Of a DNA stretch of 36,064 nt, positions 16,621 to 24,006 are shown piece by piece. How positions within the stretch are numbered: position 1 is the first letter of the stretch; each line of letters starts with the position of its first letter. The translations under genes were made by a program, and so were the position numbers. The notes under the pieces are model-generated. The model saw only the letters and a program-made list of their open reading frames with translations. It was not told where the DNA came from and searched no databases. The stretch is from contig JADIMM010000054.1 of assembly GCA_017694795.1 (NCBI GenBank), positions 1 to 36,064 on the forward strand, in the 5' to 3' direction. Origin of the DNA: Candidatus Gallitreponema excrementavium. GTDB lineage: Bacteria > Spirochaetota > Spirochaetia > Treponematales > Treponemataceae.

Positions 16621-18377
16621 AAAAGCTGTATATTATATTCATTTTTCTGGCCGCAGTTGTATTATGTGCCTGTAATAAAACAATACCTGAAACCGTAACT
16701 CCGGCTCCTGTTCCGGGCAAAGCTGAGAACCAACCTTCAAAAGGAAAACTTTCCTCAATTCCGGAAGAAGAAGACATTGATTTCTGGTCCGACTATCCGG
16801 CCGAAACCCTTTCAAAGGCCCTGGCAGACAGGATGACAAACGAAGAGCTTTTAGCCCAGATTCTCATGTTCGGCTGGAGCGGGACTGTCCCGGGACAGGA
16901 AGTAAAGAGCTGGGTCATAGACAGAAAATTGGGCAGTATAAAAATATTCGGCTGGAATACTGATAATACTTACGCCCTGGCCGAAAATATTAAATTCTTT
17001 CAGGAAGAAACCCAGAAAACCAAGTTCAAGATACCTCTGTTTGTAGCAACCGACCAGGAAGGTGGATGGATCAGGCATGTAAAAGGCAGGACAACGGAAA
17101 CACCGGGAAACCTTGCCATTGGTGCCACAGGTTTGCCCTACGATGCCTATTACAGCGGATACTATATCGGAATGGAACTCAGAGCCTTGGGAATAAATAT
17201 GAATTTTGCCCCGACTGTGGATTTGTACACAGATCTTCACTCTACAGTTATCGGGCCCCGGTCTTTCGGCGAAAACCCCAGGGAGGCAGGGCTTTTAGGG
17301 CTTGCCTTTGCCCAAGGACAGTTAAAAGCCGGTGTTATCCCTACTGCAAAGCATTATCCCGGGCACGGTGATACAAACATAGACTCCCACGGAATCCTGC
17401 CTGTAATAGATGCCGACATGGAAACACTAAGAAACCGGGAACTTGTACCATTCAGGATTTTAAGTGAAAACAAAATCCCTGCCATAATGACGGGACACTT
17501 GGCTTTTCCAAAAGTAACAGACGGAAAAGAAATCCCTGCTTCTCTTTCCTCAAAATTTATAAAAACAATTCTTGAAGACGAACTCAATTTCGACGGACTG
17601 GTGATTACCGATGACATGATGATGAACGGTGCCATAGCCACCACAGGCAGTCTTTCTGAAAGTTTTATAGAAGCAATAAAAGCCGGAAACCATATAATTC
17701 TTTCTTCCACTACACCTCTTTTACAAGACCGTTTCTGGACAAAGAGCCTGAATCTCATGGAAAGCGACGGGGATTTCTTTTCTACCGTGAAAAATGCAGC
17801 TATAAAAGTTTTGGAAACAAAACTCACATACCTGAAAGGAGAAAATGCTGTTCCATTGTATCCCGATATTTCCTCCCTGGATGAAAAAGTGCCGGCACAA
17901 GGGGCTGAAGATTTTTTTCTTGAGCAAGCCGCCAGGGCAACAACTTTGGTTAAAAGCGGAAATATAAACCTTAATTCCGGGAAAAAGATTTTAATAGCCG
18001 GAGGATACAGAGCCTTTTTATCCGAAGGCACAAAAAGATTCCCACAGGCAGAAACCTGTTATCTCTCCCAAAGCAACAGTATCAGGGAAAACCAGCGTAT
18101 TTTGTCCAATGCGGCGGCAGACTCCGAAATTGTTATTTACTGCGTCCACAGCTACAACTCAGGCAAAACAGCTGAAATCCTCAAAAACACCGGAAAAGAG
18201 CTGATACTGGTATCATCTCTTGCCCCTGTGTTTATAGAAAATTTGCTTTGGGCGGAGGAAATATATGCCGTCTACAGTTATTCCCCATCCTCATACAGGG
18301 CTCTTTTTGCTGCCCTTTCCGGGGATTTTATCCCGGAGGGAAAAATGCCCCTGAAGGCACTAAGGCAGGAAAACTAG
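16617..18377 (+). CDS. Glycoside hydrolase family 3 lipoprotein (NagZ-type beta-N-acetylhexosaminidase)
   Basis: A 586-residue lipoprotein with lipobox LCAC (Cys 19). The GH3 domain (about residues 60-400) shows KHYPGHGDTNIDSHG, holding the His-Asp dyad specific to NagZ-type enzymes, and VITDDMMMNGAI with the catalytic Asp. A second, Rossmann-like GH3 C-terminal domain (about 440-580) follows. The expected reaction is release of N-acetylglucosamine from peptidoglycan fragments, here on the outer face of a membrane and unlike cytosolic E. coli NagZ. The ATG overlaps the trxB stop (ATGA). Recycling or remodelling together with the MltD-like enzyme upstream is an inference. Confidence 0.88.
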   Translation: MKKLYIIFIFLAAVVLCACNKTIPETVTPAPVPGKAENQPSKGKLSSIPEEEDIDFWSDYPAETLSKALADRMTNEELLAQILMFGWSGTVPGQEVKSWVIDRKLGSIKIFGWNTDNTYALAENIKFFQEETQKTKFKIPLFVATDQEGGWIRHVKGRTTETPGNLAIGATGLPYDAYYSGYYIGMELRALGINMNFAPTVDLYTDLHSTVIGPRSFGENPREAGLLGLAFAQGQLKAGVIPTAKHYPGHGDTNIDSHGILPVIDADMETLRNRELVPFRILSENKIPAIMTGHLAFPKVTDGKEIPASLSSKFIKTILEDELNFDGLVITDDMMMNGAIATTGSLSESFIEAIKAGNHIILSSTTPLLQDRFWTKSLNLMESDGDFFSTVKNAAIKVLETKLTYLKGENAVPLYPDISSLDEKVPAQGAEDFFLEQAARATTLVKSGNINLNSGKKILIAGGYRAFLSEGTKRFPQAETCYLSQSNSIRENQRILSNAAADSEIVIYCVHSYNSGKTAEILKNTGKELILVSSLAPVFIENLLWAEEIYAVYSYSPSSYRALFAALSGDFIPEGKMPLKALRQEN

Positions 18378-18378
18378 A

Positions 18379-19338
18379 ATGCCGGAAAAACAAGACAGGG
18401 AATTTAAACCTGTATCAAAAAAAAAGAGCCTCCCCTCACCGTATCAGGAAAAAGGGAAAAACACCGGAATTCTTATAACAAACCTTAATGACAAAAGACT
18501 TTTGCCAAGAATCATTTCCTTTCTCAAAAAGAATGAACCTTTTACGATAAATATCTCCAGGTTTTTTTTGGAATACCCGCCTGAAAAACTTGAAAAAAAT
18601 ACGGCTATTCTCTTCCTGTCAAAAAGAAAAATTAAAGGAATTATAACCATTTCCAACCAAGGAACAGTAAACTGCTTTTTCCAAAAGGATTTTTGCTTTT
18701 CACTTTTGAGTCCGGATACAAACCGGCTTTGGCTGAATGAATTCAAGGGAAAAAACATCTGCCTTGTCATGGGAAGGAAGGACTGTGTTGCTTTTCTGGA
18801 AGAAAAGCTGGAACAAATTTCAGGAAAGCCTGTATATTTTTTTGACTACTACACAATGAAAGGCCCGGAAAAATACAGGAATATAAAAAAACTTCCGGAT
18901 TCCGGGAACTACAGATTCAAATCCTTAAAAAACAATATAAACGACCTGTCGGAATACCTCCCGTTGAGAACTGAATATGAAGCAGAAGAAGTTATGCCGC
19001 CAGGTGTAAAACAGACTCCGGAAATGTGCCGGAAACATCTTTCATCAATCTTGAAAAACCAGGATGTCGTTATATTAAAAAACGGGTACACTCCCCTTTC
19101 CACCGCAACAATAAATGCCAAAGGTTTTAAATATTGGCAAATCGGAGGTGTGTATACTGTCCCGGAACACAGAAACAAGGGGTTTGGGGAAAAAGTTATT
19201 TTAAGGCAAATCTTAAATATTCTTAAAAACGGGAAAAAACCGACCCTTATAGTAAAAACAGGGAATTATTCCGCCTTGAAACTTTATGAAAAAACAGGTT
19301 TTACCCAATCAGGGGATTTTCGGATTTCCTATTATTAG
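18379..19338 (+). CDS. GNAT-family acetyltransferase with an unknown N-terminal region
   Basis: A 319-residue protein. The C-terminal ~110 residues form a GNAT fold: GGVYTVPEHRNKGFGEKVIL is the acetyl-CoA loop (R/Q-x-x-G-x-G/A variant RNKGFG), followed by TGNYSALKLYEKTGF. The first ~190 residues are Lys/Arg-rich at the start (poly-Lys about 10-14) and resemble nothing I recognise, although LSKRKIKGIITISNQGTVNCF may be a second, degenerate GNAT half. The substrate cannot be named. It begins one base after the GH3 gene's stop, so it closes the plus-strand run. Confidence 0.75.
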   Translation: MPEKQDREFKPVSKKKSLPSPYQEKGKNTGILITNLNDKRLLPRIISFLKKNEPFTINISRFFLEYPPEKLEKNTAILFLSKRKIKGIITISNQGTVNCFFQKDFCFSLLSPDTNRLWLNEFKGKNICLVMGRKDCVAFLEEKLEQISGKPVYFFDYYTMKGPEKYRNIKKLPDSGNYRFKSLKNNINDLSEYLPLRTEYEAEEVMPPGVKQTPEMCRKHLSSILKNQDVVILKNGYTPLSTATINAKGFKYWQIGGVYTVPEHRNKGFGEKVILRQILNILKNGKKPTLIVKTGNYSALKLYEKTGFTQSGDFRISYY

Positions 19339-19466
19339 ACTGTTTAAATCAGACTATTTAAATCCAGGCGGAGTGTAAAAAAACAATCTTCAGCTTCGGC
19401 AGCAACGCCCGCCGGACATGAACATTTTTCCCTTCTGTCCTGCCACTCCGGCATATTTATAATATA

Positions 19467-19496
19467 TTGAAGAACCGGCCTTTTTTATTGTAAAAT
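19467..19496 (+). promoter_or_regulatory. Promoter of the broken putP gene
   Basis: TTGAAG (19467-19472), an 18-base spacer ending in TG, then TAAAAT (19491-19496), 29 bases before the ATG at 19526, which has AAGGA upstream. The transcription and translation signals are therefore intact although the coding sequence is not. An imperfect inverted repeat (GGCGGAGTG near 19368, CACTCCGGC near 19444) lies upstream. Confidence 0.55.
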
Positions 19497-19525
19497 ACGG
19501 CATATTGCCTTTTAAGGATGTTTTT

Positions 19526-21022
19526 ATGAATGCAACTGTTGCAGTTTTTTTTTGCTTTACCTCGGGGTAATGATTCTGGTGGGAATACTTTCGTACCAGA
19601 AAACAAAGAATGCGTCGGATTTCTTTTTGGGAGGCCGTTCACTTGGCCCATGGTTTGCAGCCTTAAGTGCCGAAGCCTCGGATATGTCTGCCTGGCTTTT
19701 AATGGGACTCCCGGGACTTGCATATGCCACCGGGCTTCAGTAGCCTTCCGGACGGCAGCAGGTCTTGTACTTGGTACATATTTAAACTGGCTTATTGTGG
19801 CGAAACGGATCCGCCATTACACAATCAACGCCGGAAACTCCATAACAATACCGGAATTCCTGACAAACCGGTTTCATGACAAAACAAATGTTTTGAATAT
19901 TATTTCCTCCCTGTTTATTTTGTTCTTCTTTATTTTCTACAGGGCATCCGGGTTTTCTGCCTGTGCAAAACTCTTTGTTTCCGTGTTTAATATAAGTTAT
20001 GGATCAGCTTTGTTACTGGGGGTTTTTGTAATTCTTTTGTACACTTTGCTGGGAGGCTTTTTTGCAGTCTGTTCCACTGACTTTATTCAGGGCTCCATAA
20101 TGTTTGTTGCCCTTGTTTTTACAGCAATTTTCGGAATTGCAGCTCTTGGCGGGGTAAAAGATGCATTCCAGAGTGTAGCTGCATTCGGAGAAGAATTTGT
20201 TAATCCCTTTGCTGCACCGGAAGGACAGAGTATTTCGGCAAAAGAAATTATCTCTTCCATAGGCTGGGGACTTGGGTACTTTGGTATGCCCCACATTCTT
20301 GTAAGGTTTATGGCAATCCGGTCCAGCGAAGAAGTAAAATTATCCAGAAGAATTGCGATATTCTGGGTTATTATCGCCATGGCTGCTGCCCTCATCGTAG
20401 GAATCATAGGAAAAGAATATTTGAACAACTCCCTTTCAGATGCACTCCGGGAGCAGGTATTTATAGAGTCCCTTAAGGGGTTATTCCCTGCCTTTATTGC
20501 AGGAATTTTCCTTTGCAGTATTTTTGCAGCCTCAATGAGTACTGCCGATTCACAGCTTTTAGTAGCAGCTTCGGCATTTTCCAAAGATGTGTACAAGCCA
20601 CTCATAAAAAAAAGCTTCTGACAACGAAATGCTCATAGTAAGCCGCATTACAGTACTGCTGGTTGCACTGATTGCAATCTTTATTGCCAGCAATGAAAAC
20701 AGTAAAATTTTTGATATTGTAGAATACCCTTGGGCGGGGTCGGTGCTGTGTTCGGGCCAATAATCCTTTGCTCCCTTTTCTGGAGAAAAACCACAAAACT
20801 CGGGGCCCTGCTTGGAATGGTAGTAGGCGGCGTTGTTATGATTATATGGGCAAACCTTTCAGGGGGGCCGGAGGAATATTCGATCTTTACGAACTTGTAC
20901 CAGGTTTTGCGGCAGGGTTGATTGCAATTTTCCCGGGAAGTATTTTTGACAAATCCGGCAATAAAGAAGTATTTGCTGAATATGACAAAATAAGCGCATC
21001 ATACAAGCAAAAGATAAAATAA
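19526..21022 (+). pseudogene. putP: Sodium/solute symporter of PutP type, broken by five frameshifts
   Basis: The conceptual protein (~500 residues) follows the SSS family from MNATVAVFF through YQKTKNASDFFLGGRSLGPW, SDMSAWLLMGLPG, CSIFAASMSTADSQLLVAAS and FGPIILCSLFWRK to DLYELVPGFAAG. This matches proline permeases over the full length. The reading frame changes near 19545-19553 (nine T), about 19740, 20606-20613 (eight A), 20736-20739 (four G) and 20872-20877 (six G). By frame arithmetic four breaks look like one-base losses and one like a gain, so the last segment is back in the starting frame. Conserved residues survive between breaks, which suggests recent decay or sequencing error. Promoter, ribosome site and terminator are intact. 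Confidence 0.9.
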
Positions 21023-21039
21023 GTGGATACTAAAAAATT

Positions 21040-21080
21040 AAATCCCGGCAGGATCCACAGGTTCCGCCGGGATTTTTTTT
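21040..21080. terminator. Bidirectional terminator between putP and the nuclease-fold lipoprotein
   Basis: A 10-bp stem AAATCCCGGC/GCCGGGATTT (21040-21049 with 21066-21075) with a 16-base loop. It is followed on the plus strand by eight T (21073-21080), and on the minus strand by a T-rich tract (complement of 21032-21040). It serves both converging genes. Confidence 0.85.
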
Positions 21081-21083
21081 ACC

Positions 21084-22118
21084 TTACTCTGCCAGGCTTA
21101 AAGTAAGCAACAAAGGCAAATGGTCACTGTATCCGGTCCCGGAATATACCTCATACCTATAAGGTATACCGTCTTTATAAAAAAGTTCAGGCAGCCTGAC
21201 AGACGAAAACCCCCGGTATTCAAAAGCTCCTGAACCCATAATCCCAGGGGTAAATAATATATGATCGATACATTCCCATTTACCGTTGTAATAGTAAGAC
21301 CCCCTGTCTCCCTCCGGCACATCAAACCAAGGCTCATACAAAACAGTCCCGCCGGAACTTTCTTTTCCAGCCAGTGTTAAAGATTCAAAATCCTGATTTC
21401 CCGTTAAATTTACCGGAAACTCCGCACTCTTATCAAAAATTCCCAGACCGTTTCCATCCTCCCAAGATTCATTAAAATCCCCGGCTGCTATCACTGCGGC
21501 ACCGGGATTTTCAACAAGAATTTCATTAACCCTGGATGCCAGAAGTTCAGCCTGTTTTTTCCGCATCTCTTTGTCCTCACCGTTTTTTGCCAATTTGGAT
21601 TTCCAGTGAAGACAGAAAACAACCAAATCCCTGGAGTCTACTTCCAAATGAATTTCTATAAGAGGTCGCAAAAGTGAGGAATCAAAGGTTGTACTGTAAA
21701 CCTGATGCACAAAAACTGACTTAACAGGATACCTGGAAATCAGAGCCGGCATTAGAGGAGAATTATTCCAAGGTATAAAAACCCCGTAGGGATATGCGTA
21801 CTTGGAAGAAAACCTGGAACACAAATCGTAGACAACATCCTGGTTTTCCACTTCAATCAACAGGGCTATATCCGGCCCCCCGTCACAGGAATTGAGTATT
21901 GTGGAAGCAAGCCTGTCCAGCCTTTCTTCATATTTTTCCGCCGACCACTTTGAAGAAGATGAAGTAAATTCAGAATATTCATTCCCGTCCTTATTACTGT
22001 CAAAAAAAGTCTGGACATTGTAAGAAAGGAAATTAAGGTTTTCTTTCTTTCCAACCTTAAACCTGCACCCCGTTAAAATCAAAAGCCCGCAAAACAAAAA
22101 AATTACATACTTTTTCAT
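21084..22118 (-). CDS. Endonuclease/exonuclease/phosphatase-fold lipoprotein
   Basis: A 344-residue protein with signal peptide and lipobox ILTGC (Cys 18). The DNase I-like fold is visible in order: LNFLSYNVQTFFD with the metal-site Asn; LLIEVENQDVV with the metal-binding Glu; VVFCLHWKSKL with the catalytic His; VIAAGDFNESWED with the Asp-Asn pair; and YSDHLPLLLTLS with the C-terminal Asp-His. The fold cleaves phosphodiesters in DNA, lipid headgroups or inositol phosphates. As a surface or periplasmic lipoprotein it may act as a nuclease for nutrient gain, but the substrate cannot be told from sequence. AAAGGGG precedes the ATG. Confidence 0.87.
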   Translation of the reverse strand: MKKYVIFLFCGLLILTGCRFKVGKKENLNFLSYNVQTFFDSNKDGNEYSEFTSSSSKWSAEKYEERLDRLASTILNSCDGGPDIALLIEVENQDVVYDLCSRFSSKYAYPYGVFIPWNNSPLMPALISRYPVKSVFVHQVYSTTFDSSLLRPLIEIHLEVDSRDLVVFCLHWKSKLAKNGEDKEMRKKQAELLASRVNEILVENPGAAVIAAGDFNESWEDGNGLGIFDKSAEFPVNLTGNQDFESLTLAGKESSGGTVLYEPWFDVPEGDRGSYYYNGKWECIDHILFTPGIMGSGAFEYRGFSSVRLPELFYKDGIPYRYEVYSGTGYSDHLPLLLTLSLAE

Positions 22119-22156
22119 ATAAACCCCTTTGAATTTTTATAAACGGATTGATTTGC

Positions 22157-22212
22157 AAAAAAATTCCGGCAGAATTCCTAAAAACCTACAGATAATTTCT
22201 TTTGGAATTTTT
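22157..22212 (-). terminator. Possible terminator downstream of the PerR-like gene
   Basis: AAAAATTCC (22159-22167) and GGAATTTTT (22204-22212) can pair perfectly over 9 bp. Read on the minus strand the stem ends in a seven-T tract, 72-127 bases past the stop codon. The loop is long (36 bases) and contains a further GGAATT copy (within 22171-22177, as GAATTCC on the plus strand), so an alternative shorter hairpin is possible. The remainder of 22119-22283 shows nothing else. Confidence 0.4.
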
Positions 22213-22283
22213 ACTGATTTTTTACCGTCTATAAATACTTATAACAGGAAAAATTTATTTTGCTGAATTTTGAGGAAAAATAA

Positions 22284-22694
22284 TCAGGATTTACAACCGC
22301 AGCTTCCACTGACAGTTATCTGAAATGAATTTACCGTGAATTTTTCTTTAGGAAGATTTCCTGAGATAAAATCCCCGATTTTGTCTTTTTTTGGGAAAAA
22401 GTCAAAAACTTTGCCACAATCCCTGCAAATAAAATGGGAATGAACTGATATATCGCCGTCAAACCGGCTTTCTCCCCTTTCCAAAAACAATTCGTTTACG
22501 AGACCACAATCTATAAAAAGCTTCAAGGTGTTGTAAACCGTTGTTTTGGAAAGGGTCGGGATTGATTTATGGAGTTCCCGGTATACCAAATCCGCCGACG
22601 GATGATTTTTTTCTTCCAGCAAGTATTTGTACACCGCCATTCTGTGCAAAGAAGGTCTTATACCATGACTTTGCAAAATGTATTTTATATCCAT
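22284..22694 (-). CDS. perR: Fur-family metalloregulator, PerR-like
   Basis: A 136-residue repressor. The winged helix covers about residues 1-80 (HPSADLVYRELHKSIPTLSK then TTVYNTLKLF, the recognition-helix signature). The metal site contains VHSHFICRDCGKVFDF, with regulatory histidines and the first structural-zinc CxxC pair. The second structural pair, normally CxxC at the extreme C-terminus, is CxC here (SGSCGCKS). It is encoded 43 bases after a rubrerythrin gene whose promoter carries Fur-type half-sites, which favours peroxide sensing (PerR) over iron uptake control (Fur). Expression probably depends on read-through of a small hairpin between the genes. Confidence 0.85.
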   Translation of the reverse strand: MDIKYILQSHGIRPSLHRMAVYKYLLEEKNHPSADLVYRELHKSIPTLSKTTVYNTLKLFIDCGLVNELFLERGESRFDGDISVHSHFICRDCGKVFDFFPKKDKIGDFISGNLPKEKFTVNSFQITVSGSCGCKS

Positions 22695-22708
22695 TCAACC
22701 GCCCCTAG

Positions 22709-22729
22709 AAAAGAAGGGCAAAGCCCTTC
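22709..22729 (-). terminator. Small hairpin between rubrerythrin and perR
   Basis: Perfect 7-bp stem GAAGGGC/GCCCTTC (22713-22719 with 22723-22729) with a three-base loop, then TTTTCT on the minus strand. The short T-tract suggests partial termination or 3'-end protection, which would yield more rubrerythrin than repressor mRNA. Confidence 0.5.
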
Positions 22730-22737
22730 CTTTGCAA

Positions 22738-23280
22738 CTAACCGAAATATCTCTCCAAAAGACCTTTAAACCCAGCTCCATGGCGGGCTTCGTCTTTTGC
22801 CATCTCATGTACTGTGTCATGAATTGCATCATAGTCGAGCTGTTTTGCCCTCTTTGCAAGCATCAGCTTTCCTTCGCAGGCTCCGGCCTCTGCTTCAGCC
22901 CTGAGCTGGAGGTTTTTCTTTGTAGAATTGGTAACAACCTCACCCAAAAGCTCTGCAAATCTTGAAGCATGGTCTGCTTCTTCAAAAGCGTATCTTTTAA
23001 AAGCTTCGGCGATTTCAGGATAGCCTTCCCTGTCAGCCTGCCGGCTCATGGCAAGATACATTCCAACCTCGCAGCATTCTCCGTTAAAGTTATCCCTTAA
23101 ACCCTGAACAACTTCTTCGTCAAGACCTTTGGCAATTCCGATTTTGTGTTCATCTGCGAAACCTGTAGTTTCTTTTTTCTCGATAAATTTTTCTTTTGGT
23201 GCATTGCACTGTGGACAAAAATCAGGGGCTTCGTCTCCTGTGTGAACATAACCGCAAACACTGCATACCCACTTCTTCAT
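22738..23280 (-). CDS. Rubrerythrin with N-terminal rubredoxin domain (reverse rubrerythrin)
   Basis: A 180-residue cytosolic peroxidase that reduces hydrogen peroxide at a di-iron site. The rubredoxin-like zinc-ribbon iron site comes first (CSVCGY, C6/C9; CPQC, C22/C25). The ferritin-like four-helix domain follows (about residues 50-180), with iron ligands in [19 protein letters not shown], and [10 protein letters not shown]. Classical rubrerythrin has the opposite order, so this is the reverse type known from anaerobes such as clostridia. The ATG has GGAG nearby and the promoter carries Fur-family half-sites. It forms an operon with the PerR-like regulator. Confidence 0.92.
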   Translation of the reverse strand: MKKWVCSVCGYVHTGDEAPDFCPQCNAPKEKFIEKKETTGFADEHKIGIAKGLDEEVVQGLRDNFNGECCEVGMYLAMSRQADREGYPEIAEAFKRYAFEEADHASRFAELLGEVVTNSTKKNLQLRAEAEAGACEGKLMLAKRAKQLDYDAIHDTVHEMAKDEARHGAGFKGLLERYFG

Positions 23281-23320
23281 AGTTTCTCTCCTAAAAAAAA
23301 TAATTTAAAATCAAAACATA

Positions 23321-23369
23321 ATTGTAATGATTACAATAATATAATTGTAATATTTTAATTTTTTGTCAA
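23321..23369 (-). promoter_or_regulatory. Rubrerythrin promoter with PerR-type operators
   Basis: On the minus strand a perfect TTGACA (23364-23369) is followed after 17 bases by AATTAT (23341-23346). ATTGTAATGATTACAAT (23321-23337) is a perfect 8-1-8 palindrome matching the AT-rich 7-1-7 layout of PerR/Fur boxes, and covers the start site. A third identical half-site ATTGTAAT (23344-23351) lies over the -10/spacer, with a weaker partner to 23360. Binding would block polymerase, consistent with derepression by peroxide. Confidence 0.75.
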
Positions 23370-23468
23370 TACAAAAATATCTTTTTAATTATTTTTTTTC
23401 ACTTTTTTCAACCGTGATAAAAGAATAAGCCCAAAACCAGGCATGAATCAAATCAGGACAACAGGCCC

Positions 23469-23960
23469 CTATCCTTCCCCCGGAAGCAAAGCCTGGAATT
23501 TACGGCTTTCAGTTTGGGCCAGCCGGTCGCAGATTTCATTGTATTTGTTTCCTGCATGGCCTTTTACCCAAACCCAGTCAATATTAAATTCCCCTGTAAG
23601 TTCCTCGAGTTCGCACCACAATTCCTTGTTTTTCACAGGCGTCTTGGAAGCAGTCTTCCAGCCGTTTTTTTTCCAGGTTTTTATCCAGGTTGTTATTCCG
23701 TTTTTAACATACTGACTGTCAATATGAATACATATCCTCTGACCGGCATAAAAATCTGTTTTTTTCAATTCTTCTAAAACCCGGATAACCCCTGTAAGTT
23801 CCATCCGGTTGTTTGTGGTAAGGGCTTCCCCGCCTGAAAACTCAAGAACCTGATTTTCGTAAAGAATCACCGCCCCCCAGCCTCCGGGGCCAGGATTTCC
23901 AAGGCAGGAACCGTCTGTAAACACCGTTATACCATCTCCGGCCAAAAACAAATCACCCAT
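23469..23960 (-). CDS. rnhA: Ribonuclease HI
   Basis: This enzyme hydrolyses RNA in RNA-DNA hybrids. I chose ATG 23960 (163 residues, near the family's ~155), which has AAGGA 7 bases upstream. The longer frame from TTG 24020 overlaps guaA. The catalytic carboxylates are visible in VFTDGSCLGNPGPGGWGA (Asp), NNRMELTGVI (Glu), IHIDSQYVKNGI (Asp), and the end of WVKGHAGNKYNEICDRLA (His and Asp). The basic handle region IKTWKKNGWKTASKTPVKN is present, as in E. coli RNase HI. It lies 46 bases after guaA on the same strand. Confidence 0.95.
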   Translation of the reverse strand: MGDLFLAGDGITVFTDGSCLGNPGPGGWGAVILYENQVLEFSGGEALTTNNRMELTGVIRVLEELKKTDFYAGQRICIHIDSQYVKNGITTWIKTWKKNGWKTASKTPVKNKELWCELEELTGEFNIDWVWVKGHAGNKYNEICDRLAQTESRKFQALLPGEG

Positions 23961-24006
23961 CTTTATTCCTTGTAAGCAGGCAGAAATTCCGTTAAATCCA
24001 CCGGTT

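Noticed and set aside
19457..19723. 88-residue minus-strand open frame opposite putP
   Set aside because: It is the antisense of the conserved PutP N-terminus, without a ribosome site or recognisable domain.
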